64,000 bases of DNA from Pedobacter ghigonis. GTDB lineage: Bacteria > Bacteroidota > Bacteroidia > Sphingobacteriales > Sphingobacteriaceae. Shown here in pieces: positions 53,520-63,471 of this stretch. The translations under genes and the position numbers were made by a program. Numbering within the stretch: the first letter of the stretch is position 1; each line of letters opens with the position of its first letter. The notes under the pieces are model-generated. The model had not been told where the DNA came from and ran no database searches. It saw only the letters and a program-made list of their open reading frames with translations. The stretch covers positions 18,204 to 82,203 of the forward strand of contig NZ_CAESCM010000011.1 in the NCBI RefSeq assembly GCF_903166585.1. The letters run 5' to 3'.

Positions 53520-54908
53520 ATGCAGAGTTACTCAGAATTTCTCGATCTAAGCGTTGGCTTTCCACAAGAAGGCTTTGATGTTATAGATGATGAATTATAT
53601 TTTCAGGATTTAAACCTGATGGAAATGATCGAAACTTACGGCACTCCCCTACGTTTCACATACTTACCCATGGTGAGTAAGAAAATTCAGCAGGCGAAGA
53701 TTCTTTTCCAGACTGCCATTTTAAAAAACAACTACCGTGGCGATTACAAATATTGTTACTGTACAAAAAGTTCGCACTTCAGACACATTGTAGAAGAAGC
53801 ATTAAAGAACAATATCCACCTGGAAACATCTTCGGCTTTTGATATGCCAATGGTTGATGCCCTGGAGAAAAAAGGCGCCTTAACCAAAGATACCACCATT
53901 ATCTGCAACGGATTTAAAACCTATCAATACAAACAGTATATCATCGATATGCTGCACGATGGTTACACCAATATTATTCCGGTTCTAGACAACAAAGAGG
54001 AATTTAACCTTTTTGATGATGAAGTAGATATCGATACTCCTTGCAACCTGGGAATCCGTATCGCGGCTGAGGAGCAACCCGACTCGCAATTCTACACGTC
54101 ACGTTTAGGTGTACGTATGGAAGATGTGATCGAGTTCTACAACAATAAAATCGTTCACAACCCTAATTTCAGGGTAAAACTATTGCACTTTTTTATCAAT
54201 TCGGGTATCACCGATTCGCCATACTATTGGAACGAGTTAGAGAAATACGTAACCCTTTACTGCAAGTTCAAAAAAATCAATCCTGATTTAGATACCCTTG
54301 ATATTGGTGGCGGTATGCCATTTAAAGATTCGCTGGTTTTTGATTTCGATTACGAGTACATGGTAAACGAAATTGTGAAAAGGATTAAAGAAATCTGTGC
54401 CATTCACGAAGTAATGGAACCAGATATTATTACTGAATTTGGTAAATATACAGTAGCAGAAGCTTCAGGTATTTTATATAAAGTTTTAGGCCGTAAACAA
54501 CAAAACGACCGCGAACGCTGGCTAATGTTGGATGGTTCTTTCATCACCAATTTACCTGATGTTTGGGCATTGAATCAAAAATATATTTTACTCCCAATAA
54601 ACAACTGGGATGCCGAATACGAACGGGTTAACTTAGGTGGTATTACCTGCGATGGTCAGGATTATTACAACCAGGAAGCCCACATGAACAGTGTATTTAT
54701 GCCAAAAACGCGTAAAGTGCAGTATTTAGGTTTCTTCCATACCGGCGCATACCAGGAAGTATTGAGCGGATATGGCGGCATACACCATTGTTTATTGCCT
54801 AGCCCTAAACATGTCCTGATTCGCAGAAACCGCGACGAAAGTTTCAACTTCGAAGTTTTTGGAGAAGAGCAGAACAGTAAGCAGGTATTGAAGATACTGG
54901 GTTACTAG
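53520..54908 (+). CDS. speA: Biosynthetic-type arginine decarboxylase
   Basis: The protein has 462 residues. It is a fold-III PLP enzyme: YKYCYCTKSSHF has the Lys region, NIHLETSSAFDMPM, DIGGGMP and DGSFITNLPDV. SpeA turns arginine into agmatine for polyamine synthesis. It is shorter than the E. coli enzyme (~650) and of Bacteroidota type. It has a clear terminator at 54944. Confidence 0.88.
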   Translation: MQSYSEFLDLSVGFPQEGFDVIDDELYFQDLNLMEMIETYGTPLRFTYLPMVSKKIQQAKILFQTAILKNNYRGDYKYCYCTKSSHFRHIVEEALKNNIHLETSSAFDMPMVDALEKKGALTKDTTIICNGFKTYQYKQYIIDMLHDGYTNIIPVLDNKEEFNLFDDEVDIDTPCNLGIRIAAEEQPDSQFYTSRLGVRMEDVIEFYNNKIVHNPNFRVKLLHFFINSGITDSPYYWNELEKYVTLYCKFKKINPDLDTLDIGGGMPFKDSLVFDFDYEYMVNEIVKRIKEICAIHEVMEPDIITEFGKYTVAEASGILYKVLGRKQQNDRERWLMLDGSFITNLPDVWALNQKYILLPINNWDAEYERVNLGGITCDGQDYYNQEAHMNSVFMPKTRKVQYLGFFHTGAYQEVLSGYGGIHHCLLPSPKHVLIRRNRDESFNFEVFGEEQNSKQVLKILGY

Positions 54909-54943
54909 TTTTAAACACAAAGGACACAAAGTTTTTCGCAAAG

Positions 54944-54972
54944 AGCGCTAAGTATTTACTTGGCGCTTTTTA
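54944..54972 (+). terminator. Terminator of speA
   Basis: A stem pairs 54944-54953 with 54958-54967 (one G-U pair) and is followed by TTTT. It starts 36 bp after the speA stop. Confidence 0.78.
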
Positions 54973-55010
54973 AGTTTTTAACCATTTATATTAAGCTAAA
55001 CTAAACACAT

Positions 55011-55076
55011 CGTCATGCTGAATTTATTTCAGCATCTTTAATGCAGAATAAACCCCAAAATAAATTCAGGGTGACG
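55011..55076. repeat. Hairpin repeat element with CGTCA ends
   Basis: Arms 55011-55029 and 55058-55076 pair at 17 of 19 positions and start with CGTCA. This type of intergenic hairpin (GTCATGCTGAATTTATTTC) is widespread in Bacteroidota. It lies inside the upstream extension of the DUF72 frame, so the later start is preferred. Confidence 0.7.
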
Positions 55077-55142
55077 AACGCTTATGCTGAATCCTTTACA
55101 ATTTTCTTTATTAACTTAGCAGAAAACAAAATACATTTTACT

Positions 55143-56033
55143 ATGAAATTCGGCCAGGTAGAAGACCCCTCAATAATAGATTTTAAACTCCCTGCAGATG
55201 CACCCGAAACTGCAGCTATTTTAGCAGCCAATAAACCCAAACAAGCTTTCACAGCCTATGTAGGTTGTGCAAAATGGAATAAAGCAGATTTAAAAGGCTT
55301 CTATCCAAAAGGCACTAAAGATGAGTTAACTTATTACGCCACGCAGTTTAATTCTATTGAGCTTAACGCAACCTTTTATGGCATGCCATCCAGCGAGCAG
55401 GTCATTACCTGGACTCAAAAAACACCAGCTGATTTTAAGTTCTTTCCGAAATTAACCAATACGATTAGCCATTTTAAAAGGTTGATTAACGTAAAAGAAC
55501 CGGTTGAGCAATATTGCGATGCCATCAGTAATTTTGAAGATAAACTCGGTATGGCTTTCTTACAGCTGCACGATAATTTTAAACCGAAGGATTTTGAAAG
55601 GCTTAAAACCGTAGTAAGCGAATTTCCGAAAGTAATTCCCCTGGGTGTAGAAGTACGCAACGAAGAATGGTTTTCCAACCCAACCGTTGCAAATGAGTTT
55701 GCTCAGTTATTTCAGGAAAACGGCGTAGCCAATATTATTGTTGATACTGCAGGAAGAAGAGACATGTTGCACATGCGCTTAACTAGCCCCACAGCTTTTG
55801 TACGCTACGTAGGCGCAAACCACGAAAGCGACTATACGCGTTTGGATGAATGGGTAGACAGAATTGTACAATGGAAAGCACAGGGACTTGAAAATCTGTA
55901 TTTCTTTGTACACCAGAACGTGGAGCTGGCTTCGCCCCTGTTATCAGCCTATTTTATCGAAAAATTAAACAAAGCCATCGGAACAGATTTAAAAATCCCG
56001 GTACTTGCAACTACAACACCAACATTGTTTTAA
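55143..56033 (+). CDS. DUF72 (YecE-like) family protein
   Basis: The protein has 296 residues from the ATG at 55143. AYVGCAKWNKADLKGFYPKGTKDELTYYATQFNSIELNATFYGMPS is the DUF72 hallmark, with later DFKFFPKLTNTISH, LGVEVRNEEWF and LYFFVHQN. This is a TIM-barrel-like family of unknown enzymatic function. It ends at a perfect terminator. Confidence 0.9.
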   Translation: MKFGQVEDPSIIDFKLPADAPETAAILAANKPKQAFTAYVGCAKWNKADLKGFYPKGTKDELTYYATQFNSIELNATFYGMPSSEQVITWTQKTPADFKFFPKLTNTISHFKRLINVKEPVEQYCDAISNFEDKLGMAFLQLHDNFKPKDFERLKTVVSEFPKVIPLGVEVRNEEWFSNPTVANEFAQLFQENGVANIIVDTAGRRDMLHMRLTSPTAFVRYVGANHESDYTRLDEWVDRIVQWKAQGLENLYFFVHQNVELASPLLSAYFIEKLNKAIGTDLKIPVLATTTPTLF

Positions 56034-56043
56034 TATTTCATCT

Positions 56044-56072
56044 ACCTATCAGGTTTTAGAAACCTGATAGGT
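56044..56072. terminator. Bidirectional terminator
   Basis: A perfect 13-bp stem pairs 56044-56056 with 56060-56072 around a three-base loop. It separates the convergent DUF72 and DUF1579 genes. Confidence 0.85.
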
Positions 56073-56079
56073 TTGGTTA

Positions 56080-56577
56080 TTAATTTCTACGATAAACAGT
56101 TTCCGTAGCTTTAGCTTCTTCCCCTTCAGGCGAAACATTATAAGCCGTAAGTACGATTTCATCAGCACTGTTTATCGCCAAAACCGTGCGCCAGCCCCAA
56201 AGCTGTTCGCCATATTCCGGGCTGCCATATTCGCCAAACACAGAAAAGCCATTGGCGGTAGCCTCGCCACTCGAGAGCATAATCTGCGTACCCATGTGGA
56301 AGCTATCTATCCAGCTTACCGTAAACCTTTGGTAAGGAATATCGAAACCGATAATCATTTTACCTTCAAAAGGTTTTCCTTCCAGGCTTCCATTATAATC
56401 GAACGAAATGAACCGTGCACCTAAAATAGAAGTAACTGTTCCATCTGAGGCCGATTCATCTGCCAGAATATCTTTTTCAAACCAGGTTTTGGTATTGCCC
56501 TTCCAGCTGCCAACCAAACCTTGGAGTTGTTGATGAGCACCATCTGCTAAAGATTGCTCGAATTTACTTTTCGCCAT
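56080..56577 (-). CDS. DUF1579 family protein
   Basis: The protein has 165 residues from the ATG at 56577. LQGLVGSWKGNTKTWF, KPFEGKMIIGFDIPYQRFTVSWIDSFH and GYxV-like ends are typical of DUF1579, a beta-barrel resembling lipocalin folds. The function is unknown. It probably stands alone. Confidence 0.85.
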   Translation of the reverse strand: MAKSKFEQSLADGAHQQLQGLVGSWKGNTKTWFEKDILADESASDGTVTSILGARFISFDYNGSLEGKPFEGKMIIGFDIPYQRFTVSWIDSFHMGTQIMLSSGEATANGFSVFGEYGSPEYGEQLWGWRTVLAINSADEIVLTAYNVSPEGEEAKATETVYRRN

Positions 56578-56658
56578 ATCCAAACTTATAAAATATATTT
56601 CGTCTGCTATAATTATGAATAGAAAACTGTAAATTGATAACAGAAAACTATCTGCTAT

Positions 56659-57372
56659 ATGCTAAAAACGTTAGATCTCAACCAGGTAATGGTGCTCGAT
56701 ATTGAAACCGTTCCGCAATACCCGTCATTTCAGGATGTACCGCCCAATTTTCAGGAGCTTTGGGAACATAAAACACATTACCAGCGCAACAATGATCAGA
56801 GTGCAGAAGAATTTTACGAGCGCGCAGGTATAATGGCCGAATTTGGTAAAATTATCTGCATCAGCCTGGGTATTTTCTATACAGAAGAAAAAACAAATAA
56901 ACTGCGGATCAAATCTTTTTCCGGTCATGATGAAGAAGAAATACTCCGGCAATTTTCGGCATTACTCAATAAACAAACGCCAAACTTAATGTTCTGCGCC
57001 CACAACGGAAAAGAGTTTGATTTCCCTTATCTGTGTCGCAGGCTTTTAATTAACCGCATCGAAATTCCGGTACAGTTGCAGTTAGCTGGTAAAAAGCCAT
57101 GGGAAGTAAGCCACATCGATACCATGGAGCTCTGGAAATTTGGCGACCACAAACATTTTACTTCGCTCAACCTGCTTGCCGCCATTCTGGATATTCCTAC
57201 CCCAAAAGATGATATCAACGGTAGTCAGGTAAAACAGGTGTACTACGAAGAAAAGAACCTGCCGCGAATTGTTACCTATTGCCAGAAAGATGTAATTACT
57301 ACAGCACAGGTATTGTTAAAATTTAAAGGAATGGATATAATTCCGGCAGAAAACATTACCATTGTAACCTAA
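56659..57372 (+). CDS. Predicted 3'-5' exonuclease (DEDD, PolB-like)
   Basis: The protein has 237 residues. Exonuclease motifs are DIETVPQ (ExoI), CAHNGKEFDFPYL (ExoII) and the ExoIII YCQKDVITT. It belongs to the family of PolB-like exonucleases without a polymerase domain, and probably acts in DNA repair. Its stop overlaps the ABC ATPase start by one base, so they are cotranscribed by chance or for coupling. Confidence 0.87.
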   Translation: MLKTLDLNQVMVLDIETVPQYPSFQDVPPNFQELWEHKTHYQRNNDQSAEEFYERAGIMAEFGKIICISLGIFYTEEKTNKLRIKSFSGHDEEEILRQFSALLNKQTPNLMFCAHNGKEFDFPYLCRRLLINRIEIPVQLQLAGKKPWEVSHIDTMELWKFGDHKHFTSLNLLAAILDIPTPKDDINGSQVKQVYYEEKNLPRIVTYCQKDVITTAQVLLKFKGMDIIPAENITIVT

Positions 57373-59078
57373 TGTTAAACGTTGAGAACTTAAATATCGA
57401 TTTCTATAACCAGGAGGATAAAAACTGGTTCAGCGCCGTTAAAAAAATCAGCTTTAACGTAAAAAAGGGCACAGTTTTGGGCATTGTGGGCGAATCGGGC
57501 TCTGGTAAATCGGTTACCTCGTTTTCAATTATGCGTTTACATGATGAACGCCTGGCAAAAATTACCGGGGATATTGATTTTGAAGATATTAGTCTGCTCA
57601 ATTTAAACACTAACGAAATCAGGCAAATTCGGGGGAATCAGATTTCGATGATTTTCCAGGAACCCATGACTTCGCTAAATCCGGTTTTTACCTGCGGCGA
57701 TCAGGTGGCAGAAGCCATTACCCTGCACCAGAAAGTAGATAAAGCCGAAGCGAAAAAGCAAACTATTGCCTTATTCAACGAAGTTCAGCTTCCCCGACCC
57801 GAAAAAATATTTGACAGTTATCCGCACCAGATTTCTGGCGGACAAAAGCAGCGGGTAATGATTGCCATGGCACTGAGCTGCAACCCAAAATTGCTTATCG
57901 CCGACGAACCTACAACTGCCCTGGATGTTACCGTACAAAAAACCATCCTGCAATTGCTGCTCAAACTCAAAACAGAGCGTAACATGGCCATGATCTTTAT
58001 TTCGCATGATTTAGGTGTGGTAAACGAAATTGCCGATGAAGTTGCCGTAATGTATAAGGGCGAAATTGTAGAGCAGGGACCAGCAAAATCAGTATTCGAA
58101 AATCCACAACATCCCTATACCAAAGGCTTACTGGCCTGCAGGCCTTCACCACACCTTCAATTAAAAAAATTACCAGTTGTAGCCGACTTTTTAAGCAATG
58201 AAACCGGCGATATACCTGCTTATTTACAACCATCGAACCAGCTCACCGCAACTGAAATTGCTCTACGGCGGGAAATACTTTACCAGCAAAAACCCTTGTT
58301 GCAAGTTAAAGCGCTATGCACCTGGTACCCTATCCGCAACGGATTGTTCGGTAAAACGACCGATTATGTTAAAGCCGTAGACCAGATTAATTTTGAAGTA
58401 TTCCCCGGCGAAACCTTAGGCCTTGTAGGCGAATCGGGTTGCGGAAAAACAACCTTAGGCCGTACCATTTTAAGGCTTATCCAGCCAACTTCAGGCAGCA
58501 TTGTATTTAACGGACAAGACATTACGCACGTGGGCAAAAGCGAACTGAGAAAACTTAGAAAAGATATACAGATCATTTTTCAGGATCCTTATGCTTCGCT
58601 AAATCCGAAACTAAGCATTGGCCAATCCATACTGGAACCGCTGCAGGTACACCAACTTTATCAAAATGATACAGAAAGAAAACAAAAAGTGCTGGAATTG
58701 TTAGATAAGGTTGGTTTAAAACCCGAACATTACAACCGCTATCCGCACGAATTTAGTGGTGGCCAGCGGCAACGGGTGGTTATTGCACGAGCTTTGGCTT
58801 TGCAACCTAAATTCATCATTTGCGATGAATCGGTATCAGCACTCGATGTTTCCGTTCAGGCACAGGTGCTTAACCTCATTAAATCTTTACAGGCAGAATT
58901 TGGCCTGACTTATATTTTCATTTCCCACGATCTGGCGGTGGTAAAACACATTTCAGATCGTATTTTAGTAATGAACAAAGGAAAAATTGAAGAAGAAGGT
59001 TTCCCCGAACAGTTATTCAGCTCGCCTAAAGCAACTTATACTCAAAAACTTATAGCCGCCATTCCCGGACACCAATAA
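57372..59078 (+). CDS. Fused dipeptide/oligopeptide ABC ATPase (two domains)
   Basis: The protein has 568 residues. Two complete ABC domains: the first has GESGSGKS, ISGGQKQR and LLIADEPTTALD; the second has GESGCGKTT, FSGGQRQR and FIICDESVSALD. Both have H-loop SHDL. It has the GsiA/YejF-like fused OppD-OppF plan. It supplies ATPase energy to an oligopeptide-type importer. No permease gene is nearby. Confidence 0.92.
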   Translation: MLNVENLNIDFYNQEDKNWFSAVKKISFNVKKGTVLGIVGESGSGKSVTSFSIMRLHDERLAKITGDIDFEDISLLNLNTNEIRQIRGNQISMIFQEPMTSLNPVFTCGDQVAEAITLHQKVDKAEAKKQTIALFNEVQLPRPEKIFDSYPHQISGGQKQRVMIAMALSCNPKLLIADEPTTALDVTVQKTILQLLLKLKTERNMAMIFISHDLGVVNEIADEVAVMYKGEIVEQGPAKSVFENPQHPYTKGLLACRPSPHLQLKKLPVVADFLSNETGDIPAYLQPSNQLTATEIALRREILYQQKPLLQVKALCTWYPIRNGLFGKTTDYVKAVDQINFEVFPGETLGLVGESGCGKTTLGRTILRLIQPTSGSIVFNGQDITHVGKSELRKLRKDIQIIFQDPYASLNPKLSIGQSILEPLQVHQLYQNDTERKQKVLELLDKVGLKPEHYNRYPHEFSGGQRQRVVIARALALQPKFIICDESVSALDVSVQAQVLNLIKSLQAEFGLTYIFISHDLAVVKHISDRILVMNKGKIEEEGFPEQLFSSPKATYTQKLIAAIPGHQ

Positions 59079-59080
59079 AT

Positions 59081-60112
59081 ATGTTTAGATTCCTCTCTAT
59101 AGCTACCCTATTGTTTCTTACCTTCAATGGTTATGCGCAAAAAGTAGAAATTGTGCAGTCAGGCGCTGTTTTTAACCAGGTGCCTTTCGAAGCTTGTCAT
59201 GCTTCCACCCTCGTCGATCTCGGAAATGGAGAAATTTTGGCCGCCTGGTTTGGAGGCAAGCACGAAGGCAGTAAAGATGTGGTTATCTGGTCGGCTGTGA
59301 AAAATGGCACACAATGGAGTAGTCCTGTTGAAATTGCCAATGGCATACAAAACGATACCAGTCGTTTCGCCTGCTGGAATCCGGTATTATTTAAAGCAAA
59401 AAATGGCATCTTATTTTTACACTACAAAGTAGGGCAAAATCCGCGTACCTGGTGGGCCGAATATAAAACATCGGCCAATAATGGTAAATCCTGGTCAAAG
59501 GCAAAAAAACTGCCGAGAGACTTTTTAGGCCCCATTAAAAACAAACCTGTACAATTGGCAAACGGAAACATCCTCTACCCATCGAGCACCGAAAGCCTGG
59601 ATGAAAAAACATGGAATATCCATATTGAAAAATCAGATGCCAAAGGTAAAAACTGGAGAAAAATCAATATCAATTGCGATACTTTTGGCGTTATTCAACC
59701 CTCTATCCTTAGCTATCCCAACGGTAAATTACAACTTCTGTGCAGAAGCAGGCAAAATGTAATTGTAGAAAGCTGGTCGGCTGATAATGGCGAAAGCTGG
59801 TCGAAACTTAAGCCTACACAACTCCCCAACCCCAATTCGGGCAGCGATGCAGTAAGCTTACAAGATGGCAGGCAATTACTTATTTACAATCCGCTAACAG
59901 CTGGTAAAAACTGGTGGGAAGGCCGCTCAGTATTAAAGCTGGCTATATCCACAGACGGCGAAAACTGGAAAGATATTTATACCCTCGAAAATCATTTAAA
60001 AGGCGAATACAGCTACCCGGCCATTATTCAGGATAAAAAAGGCAATATCCACCTCAGTTACACAGCCGAGCGCAAAAACATTACCTATGTAGAACTTAAA
60101 TTAACAAAATAG
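59081..60112 (+). CDS. Exported sialidase-like (BNR repeat) protein
   Basis: The protein has 343 residues. The signal peptide is MFRFLSIATLLFLTFNGYAQ. Asp-box-type motifs (SANNGKSWS, SADNGESWS, STDGENWK) mark a six-bladed propeller. An N-terminal ACHASTLVDLGNGEILAAWFGG fits exo-alpha-sialidase-like proteins. It is probably periplasmic or outer-membrane. It starts 2 bp after the ABC ATPase. The true substrate is unknown. Confidence 0.78.
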   Translation: MFRFLSIATLLFLTFNGYAQKVEIVQSGAVFNQVPFEACHASTLVDLGNGEILAAWFGGKHEGSKDVVIWSAVKNGTQWSSPVEIANGIQNDTSRFACWNPVLFKAKNGILFLHYKVGQNPRTWWAEYKTSANNGKSWSKAKKLPRDFLGPIKNKPVQLANGNILYPSSTESLDEKTWNIHIEKSDAKGKNWRKININCDTFGVIQPSILSYPNGKLQLLCRSRQNVIVESWSADNGESWSKLKPTQLPNPNSGSDAVSLQDGRQLLIYNPLTAGKNWWEGRSVLKLAISTDGENWKDIYTLENHLKGEYSYPAIIQDKKGNIHLSYTAERKNITYVELKLTK

Positions 60113-60119
60113 TAATTTA

Positions 60120-60200
60120 CTATTCCATCCCCCATTTTCCATCTTCCATCATCCATTTTCCATCATCCCTCATCCATCTCCCATCATCCCTCTTCCATTT
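60120..60200. repeat. Degenerate CCAT-type array after the sialidase-like gene
   Basis: A pyrimidine-rich run of CCATTTTCCATC and CCATCATCC words starts just after the stop codon. It is the same style as the arrays at 47983 and 48150, though not identical. Confidence 0.68.
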
Positions 60201-60262
60201 TTACGCCCAAAACCCGCCACTTCCCTATCTTTTCTGTATCTTCGGTAAATTCAGTTTAGCGT

Positions 60263-62395
60263 ATGGCAAAGAAAAAATCGGCAAATATTAAATTGGTTCT
60301 GAATCAATTGGTTAGTGATGTTTTTGAAAAGAACAACAATCAACTGCTCAATTACAAACAGGTTTCAGCAAAACTAAACCTAAACGATCAGGAATCAAGA
60401 GAAACGATTTTAGAGATATTAAAAGAAGGAAAAAACAACGGCATTTTCTTAGAACCTGAAAAAGGAAAATTTAAACTTAAGGAACTACAGAACTTCATTA
60501 TCGGTACCGTTGATATGACTGCCGATGGTTCGGCTTATATCGTACCCGAAGATGAGTTTGAAAAAGACATTTTCGTTGCACCCCGTAAGCTTAAAAATGC
60601 CTTGCATGGCGATACCGTAAAAGCTTATGTATTTGCCAAAAAGAGCGGCCGCAAAAACGACGGTGAAGTAATCGAAATCATTAAAAGGGCTAAATCAGAT
60701 TTTACCGGAGTCATTAAAATTTCAGACCGCTTTGCATTCGTAATTGCCGACGATAAAAAGATGATGCACGATATTTTTGTACCACTGGCCGATACACATG
60801 GTGCAAAAAGCGGTCAAAGGGTTTTGGTAACCCTATCCGACTGGCCTGAAAGTGCTAAAAATCCAATTGGTATTGTTAAACACGTACTGGGCAACCAGGG
60901 CGAAAACAATACCGAAATGAATGCCATTTTAGCGCAATACGGTTTTCCTTTAGAATTTCCATCGCAGGTTGAAAGAGAAGCCAATGCCATTCCCGAAGAA
61001 ATTCCGGCTGCCGAAATTGCCAAACGCAAGGATTTCAGGAATGTTTTGACTTTTACCATCGATCCGGCTGATGCCAAAGATTTTGATGATGCCATTTCCT
61101 ACCAGAAATTACCAAACGGAAACCACGAAATCGGTGTCCACATTGCCGATGTTTCGCACTACGTAATTCAGGGAAGTGAGCTTGATAAAGAAGCTTACAG
61201 CCGTGCTACATCCGTTTATCTGGTTGATCGTGTAATCCCGATGCTTCCTGAGCGTTTAAGTAACGGAGTATGCTCACTTCGCCCGCACGAAGACAAACTC
61301 TGCTTTGCAGCTGTTTTTGAGCTCGATGAGCAGGCAAACATCCAAAATGAATGGTATGGCAGAACAGTAATCCATTCCGACCGGAGATTCGCCTATGAAG
61401 AAGCCCAGGAAGTAATTGAAAACAAAACCGGCGATTACGCAATCGAAATACTGAAACTGAATGAATTGGCTTACATTCTTCGCGATCGTAAGTTTAAAAA
61501 CGGTGCCATCAGCTTTGAGAGTACCGAAGTTAAATTTAAGCTCGATGAAACAGGTAAACCTATAGGCGTGTACGTAAAAGAGCGTAAAGATGCCCATAAA
61601 CTGATTGAAGATTACATGCTTTTGGCCAACCGCAAAGTGGCCGAATTTATTGCCAAAAAGAGTAAGGGTAAGCAAAAATTAACCTTTATTTACCGGGTGC
61701 ACGATTCGCCAAACATGGAAACCCTCAATACATTTGCCAACTTTGCTTCCCGTTTTGGTTACAAAATCAACACCAAATCGGATAAGGAAATTGCCAAATC
61801 GCTAAACCATTTAATGAGTGAGGTGGAAGGCAAAAAAGAGCAGAACATTTTAACCTCGCTGGCTATCCGCTCTATGGCCAAAGCCATTTATACAACTAAA
61901 AAAACCAGTCATTACGGTCTGGCTTTCGAATATTATACCCATTTTACCTCACCAATCCGTCGTTACCCTGATGTGATGGCACACCGTTTACTGCAAACCT
62001 ATTTGGATGGCGGAAAATCGGCCGATATGGAGTTTTACGAAGTAGCGTCTGTACATTCATCGGCAATGGAGAAACGGGCTGCAGATGCCGAAAGGGCTTC
62101 GATTAAATACAAACAGGCCGAATATTTGGAAAACAATATTGGTACTGCGTACAAAGGCATTATTTCGGGCGTTACCGAATGGGGCATGTATGTAGAAATT
62201 GAAGAGAATAAATGCGAAGGCATGATCCGTTTGCGCGATATATCTGACGATTTTTACGTTCTTGACGAAAAAAACTACTGTATTGTAGGCCAAAGAAAGA
62301 AGAAAAAATACCAACTGGGTGATGAAGTGATGATCCGTGTAAAAAAAGTTGACCTTTCTAAGCGCCAAATCGATTTTACCCTTATTCCTGATTAA
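60263..62395 (+). CDS. rnr: Ribonuclease R
   Basis: The protein has 710 residues. An N-terminal helical part is followed by two cold-shock domains (~70-220). The RNB catalytic domain has DPADAKDFDDAIS with the catalytic Asp cluster, and HYGLAFEYYTHFTSPIRRYPD. The C-terminal S1 domain (GTAYKGIISGVTEWGMYVEI) ends it. It degrades structured RNA from the 3' end. It is probably cotranscribed with the next gene. Confidence 0.95.
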   Translation: MAKKKSANIKLVLNQLVSDVFEKNNNQLLNYKQVSAKLNLNDQESRETILEILKEGKNNGIFLEPEKGKFKLKELQNFIIGTVDMTADGSAYIVPEDEFEKDIFVAPRKLKNALHGDTVKAYVFAKKSGRKNDGEVIEIIKRAKSDFTGVIKISDRFAFVIADDKKMMHDIFVPLADTHGAKSGQRVLVTLSDWPESAKNPIGIVKHVLGNQGENNTEMNAILAQYGFPLEFPSQVEREANAIPEEIPAAEIAKRKDFRNVLTFTIDPADAKDFDDAISYQKLPNGNHEIGVHIADVSHYVIQGSELDKEAYSRATSVYLVDRVIPMLPERLSNGVCSLRPHEDKLCFAAVFELDEQANIQNEWYGRTVIHSDRRFAYEEAQEVIENKTGDYAIEILKLNELAYILRDRKFKNGAISFESTEVKFKLDETGKPIGVYVKERKDAHKLIEDYMLLANRKVAEFIAKKSKGKQKLTFIYRVHDSPNMETLNTFANFASRFGYKINTKSDKEIAKSLNHLMSEVEGKKEQNILTSLAIRSMAKAIYTTKKTSHYGLAFEYYTHFTSPIRRYPDVMAHRLLQTYLDGGKSADMEFYEVASVHSSAMEKRAADAERASIKYKQAEYLENNIGTAYKGIISGVTEWGMYVEIEENKCEGMIRLRDISDDFYVLDEKNYCIVGQRKKKKYQLGDEVMIRVKKVDLSKRQIDFTLIPD

Positions 62396-62439
62396 AAAAT
62401 TAAGACATTTGTGCCCGAAACACAGTGTTGAAACAAAGC

Positions 62440-63414
62440 ATGCATACTACAGAACAATTACAGCAGATTTTAGATACCGCAATACAAAATTTAAAGTTTC
62501 CAGATCACCCGAAGCAACTTTACGATCCAATTAGTTACATCATTAACCTTGGCGGCAAAAGGGTAAGACCACTTTTAGTGCTCATGGCTACCGAATTGTT
62601 TGGTGCAGATCCTAATGAATCTGTTCATGCAGCGATGGCGATTGAAGTTTTCCATAATTTTACGCTTGTACACGATGATATTATGGATAATGCGCCATTA
62701 CGCAGAGGCCAGGCAACAGTGCACGAAAAATGGAGTACCAATGTAGCCATTTTAAGTGGCGATGTAATGATGGTAGAAGCCAATAAAAACCTCGCTAAAG
62801 TAAATCCTGTTTTCCTAAAAGATGTACTGGATACGTTCAACGCTACTGCACAGGGTGTTTGCGAGGGGCAGCAACTGGATATGGAATTTGAAGGTCGTGA
62901 TGATGTGAGTATTGAAGAGTACATCAACATGATCAGACTAAAAACGGCTGTACTATTGGGTGGTGCGCTTAAATTAGGAGCGATCATTGCCGGCGCATCT
63001 GCAAAAGATGCAAGTTTGATTGAGCAATTTGGCGAAAATATTGGTATTGCCTTTCAACTGCAGGATGATATTTTAGATGTATATGCTGATCCTGAAAAGT
63101 TTGGCAAACAGGTTGGTGGCGATATTATTGCCAATAAAAAGACTTTCCTGCTATTAAAAGCTTTTGAACTTGCTGAAGGTGATACCAAAGCTGCTTTAAA
63201 CACCTGGACAGCTTGTAAAGACTTTAACGCGCAAGAAAAAGTAGAAACAGTTAAAGCTGTTTATGATACTCTGGATATACAGCAAATCGCTAAAGAACAC
63301 ATGGACCATTACCGCGATAAAGCGCTGGCTTTTTTTGCACAAATAAATGTGAGCGATGAACGAAAAGCCAGTCTGTTAACACTCACCAACCAGTTAATGG
63401 CCAGAGAGTATTAA
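62440..63414 (+). CDS. Polyprenyl synthetase (trans-isoprenyl diphosphate synthase)
   Basis: The protein has 324 residues from the ATG at 62440; a GTG at 62425 is possible. It has GGKRVRPLLVL, the first Asp-rich motif VHDDIMDNAPLRRG, GQQLDMEFE and the second Asp-rich motif QLQDDILDVY. It condenses isopentenyl diphosphate onto allylic diphosphates; chain length cannot be read reliably from the motifs. It lies 44 bp after rnr. Confidence 0.92.
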   Translation: MHTTEQLQQILDTAIQNLKFPDHPKQLYDPISYIINLGGKRVRPLLVLMATELFGADPNESVHAAMAIEVFHNFTLVHDDIMDNAPLRRGQATVHEKWSTNVAILSGDVMMVEANKNLAKVNPVFLKDVLDTFNATAQGVCEGQQLDMEFEGRDDVSIEEYINMIRLKTAVLLGGALKLGAIIAGASAKDASLIEQFGENIGIAFQLQDDILDVYADPEKFGKQVGGDIIANKKTFLLLKAFELAEGDTKAALNTWTACKDFNAQEKVETVKAVYDTLDIQQIAKEHMDHYRDKALAFFAQINVSDERKASLLTLTNQLMAREY

Positions 63415-63443
63415 AAAAAGTGCTTAATTGCTTTATTTTTTTT

Positions 63444-63461
63444 AGGGGCCTGATCGCCCCT
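63444..63461 (+). terminator. Terminator-like hairpin
   Basis: A six-bp GC-rich stem pairs 63444-63449 with 63456-63461, 30 bp after the polyprenyl synthetase stop. A short pyrimidine run follows. It is weak but well placed. Confidence 0.4.
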
Positions 63462-63471
63462 CTCTTCTTAG

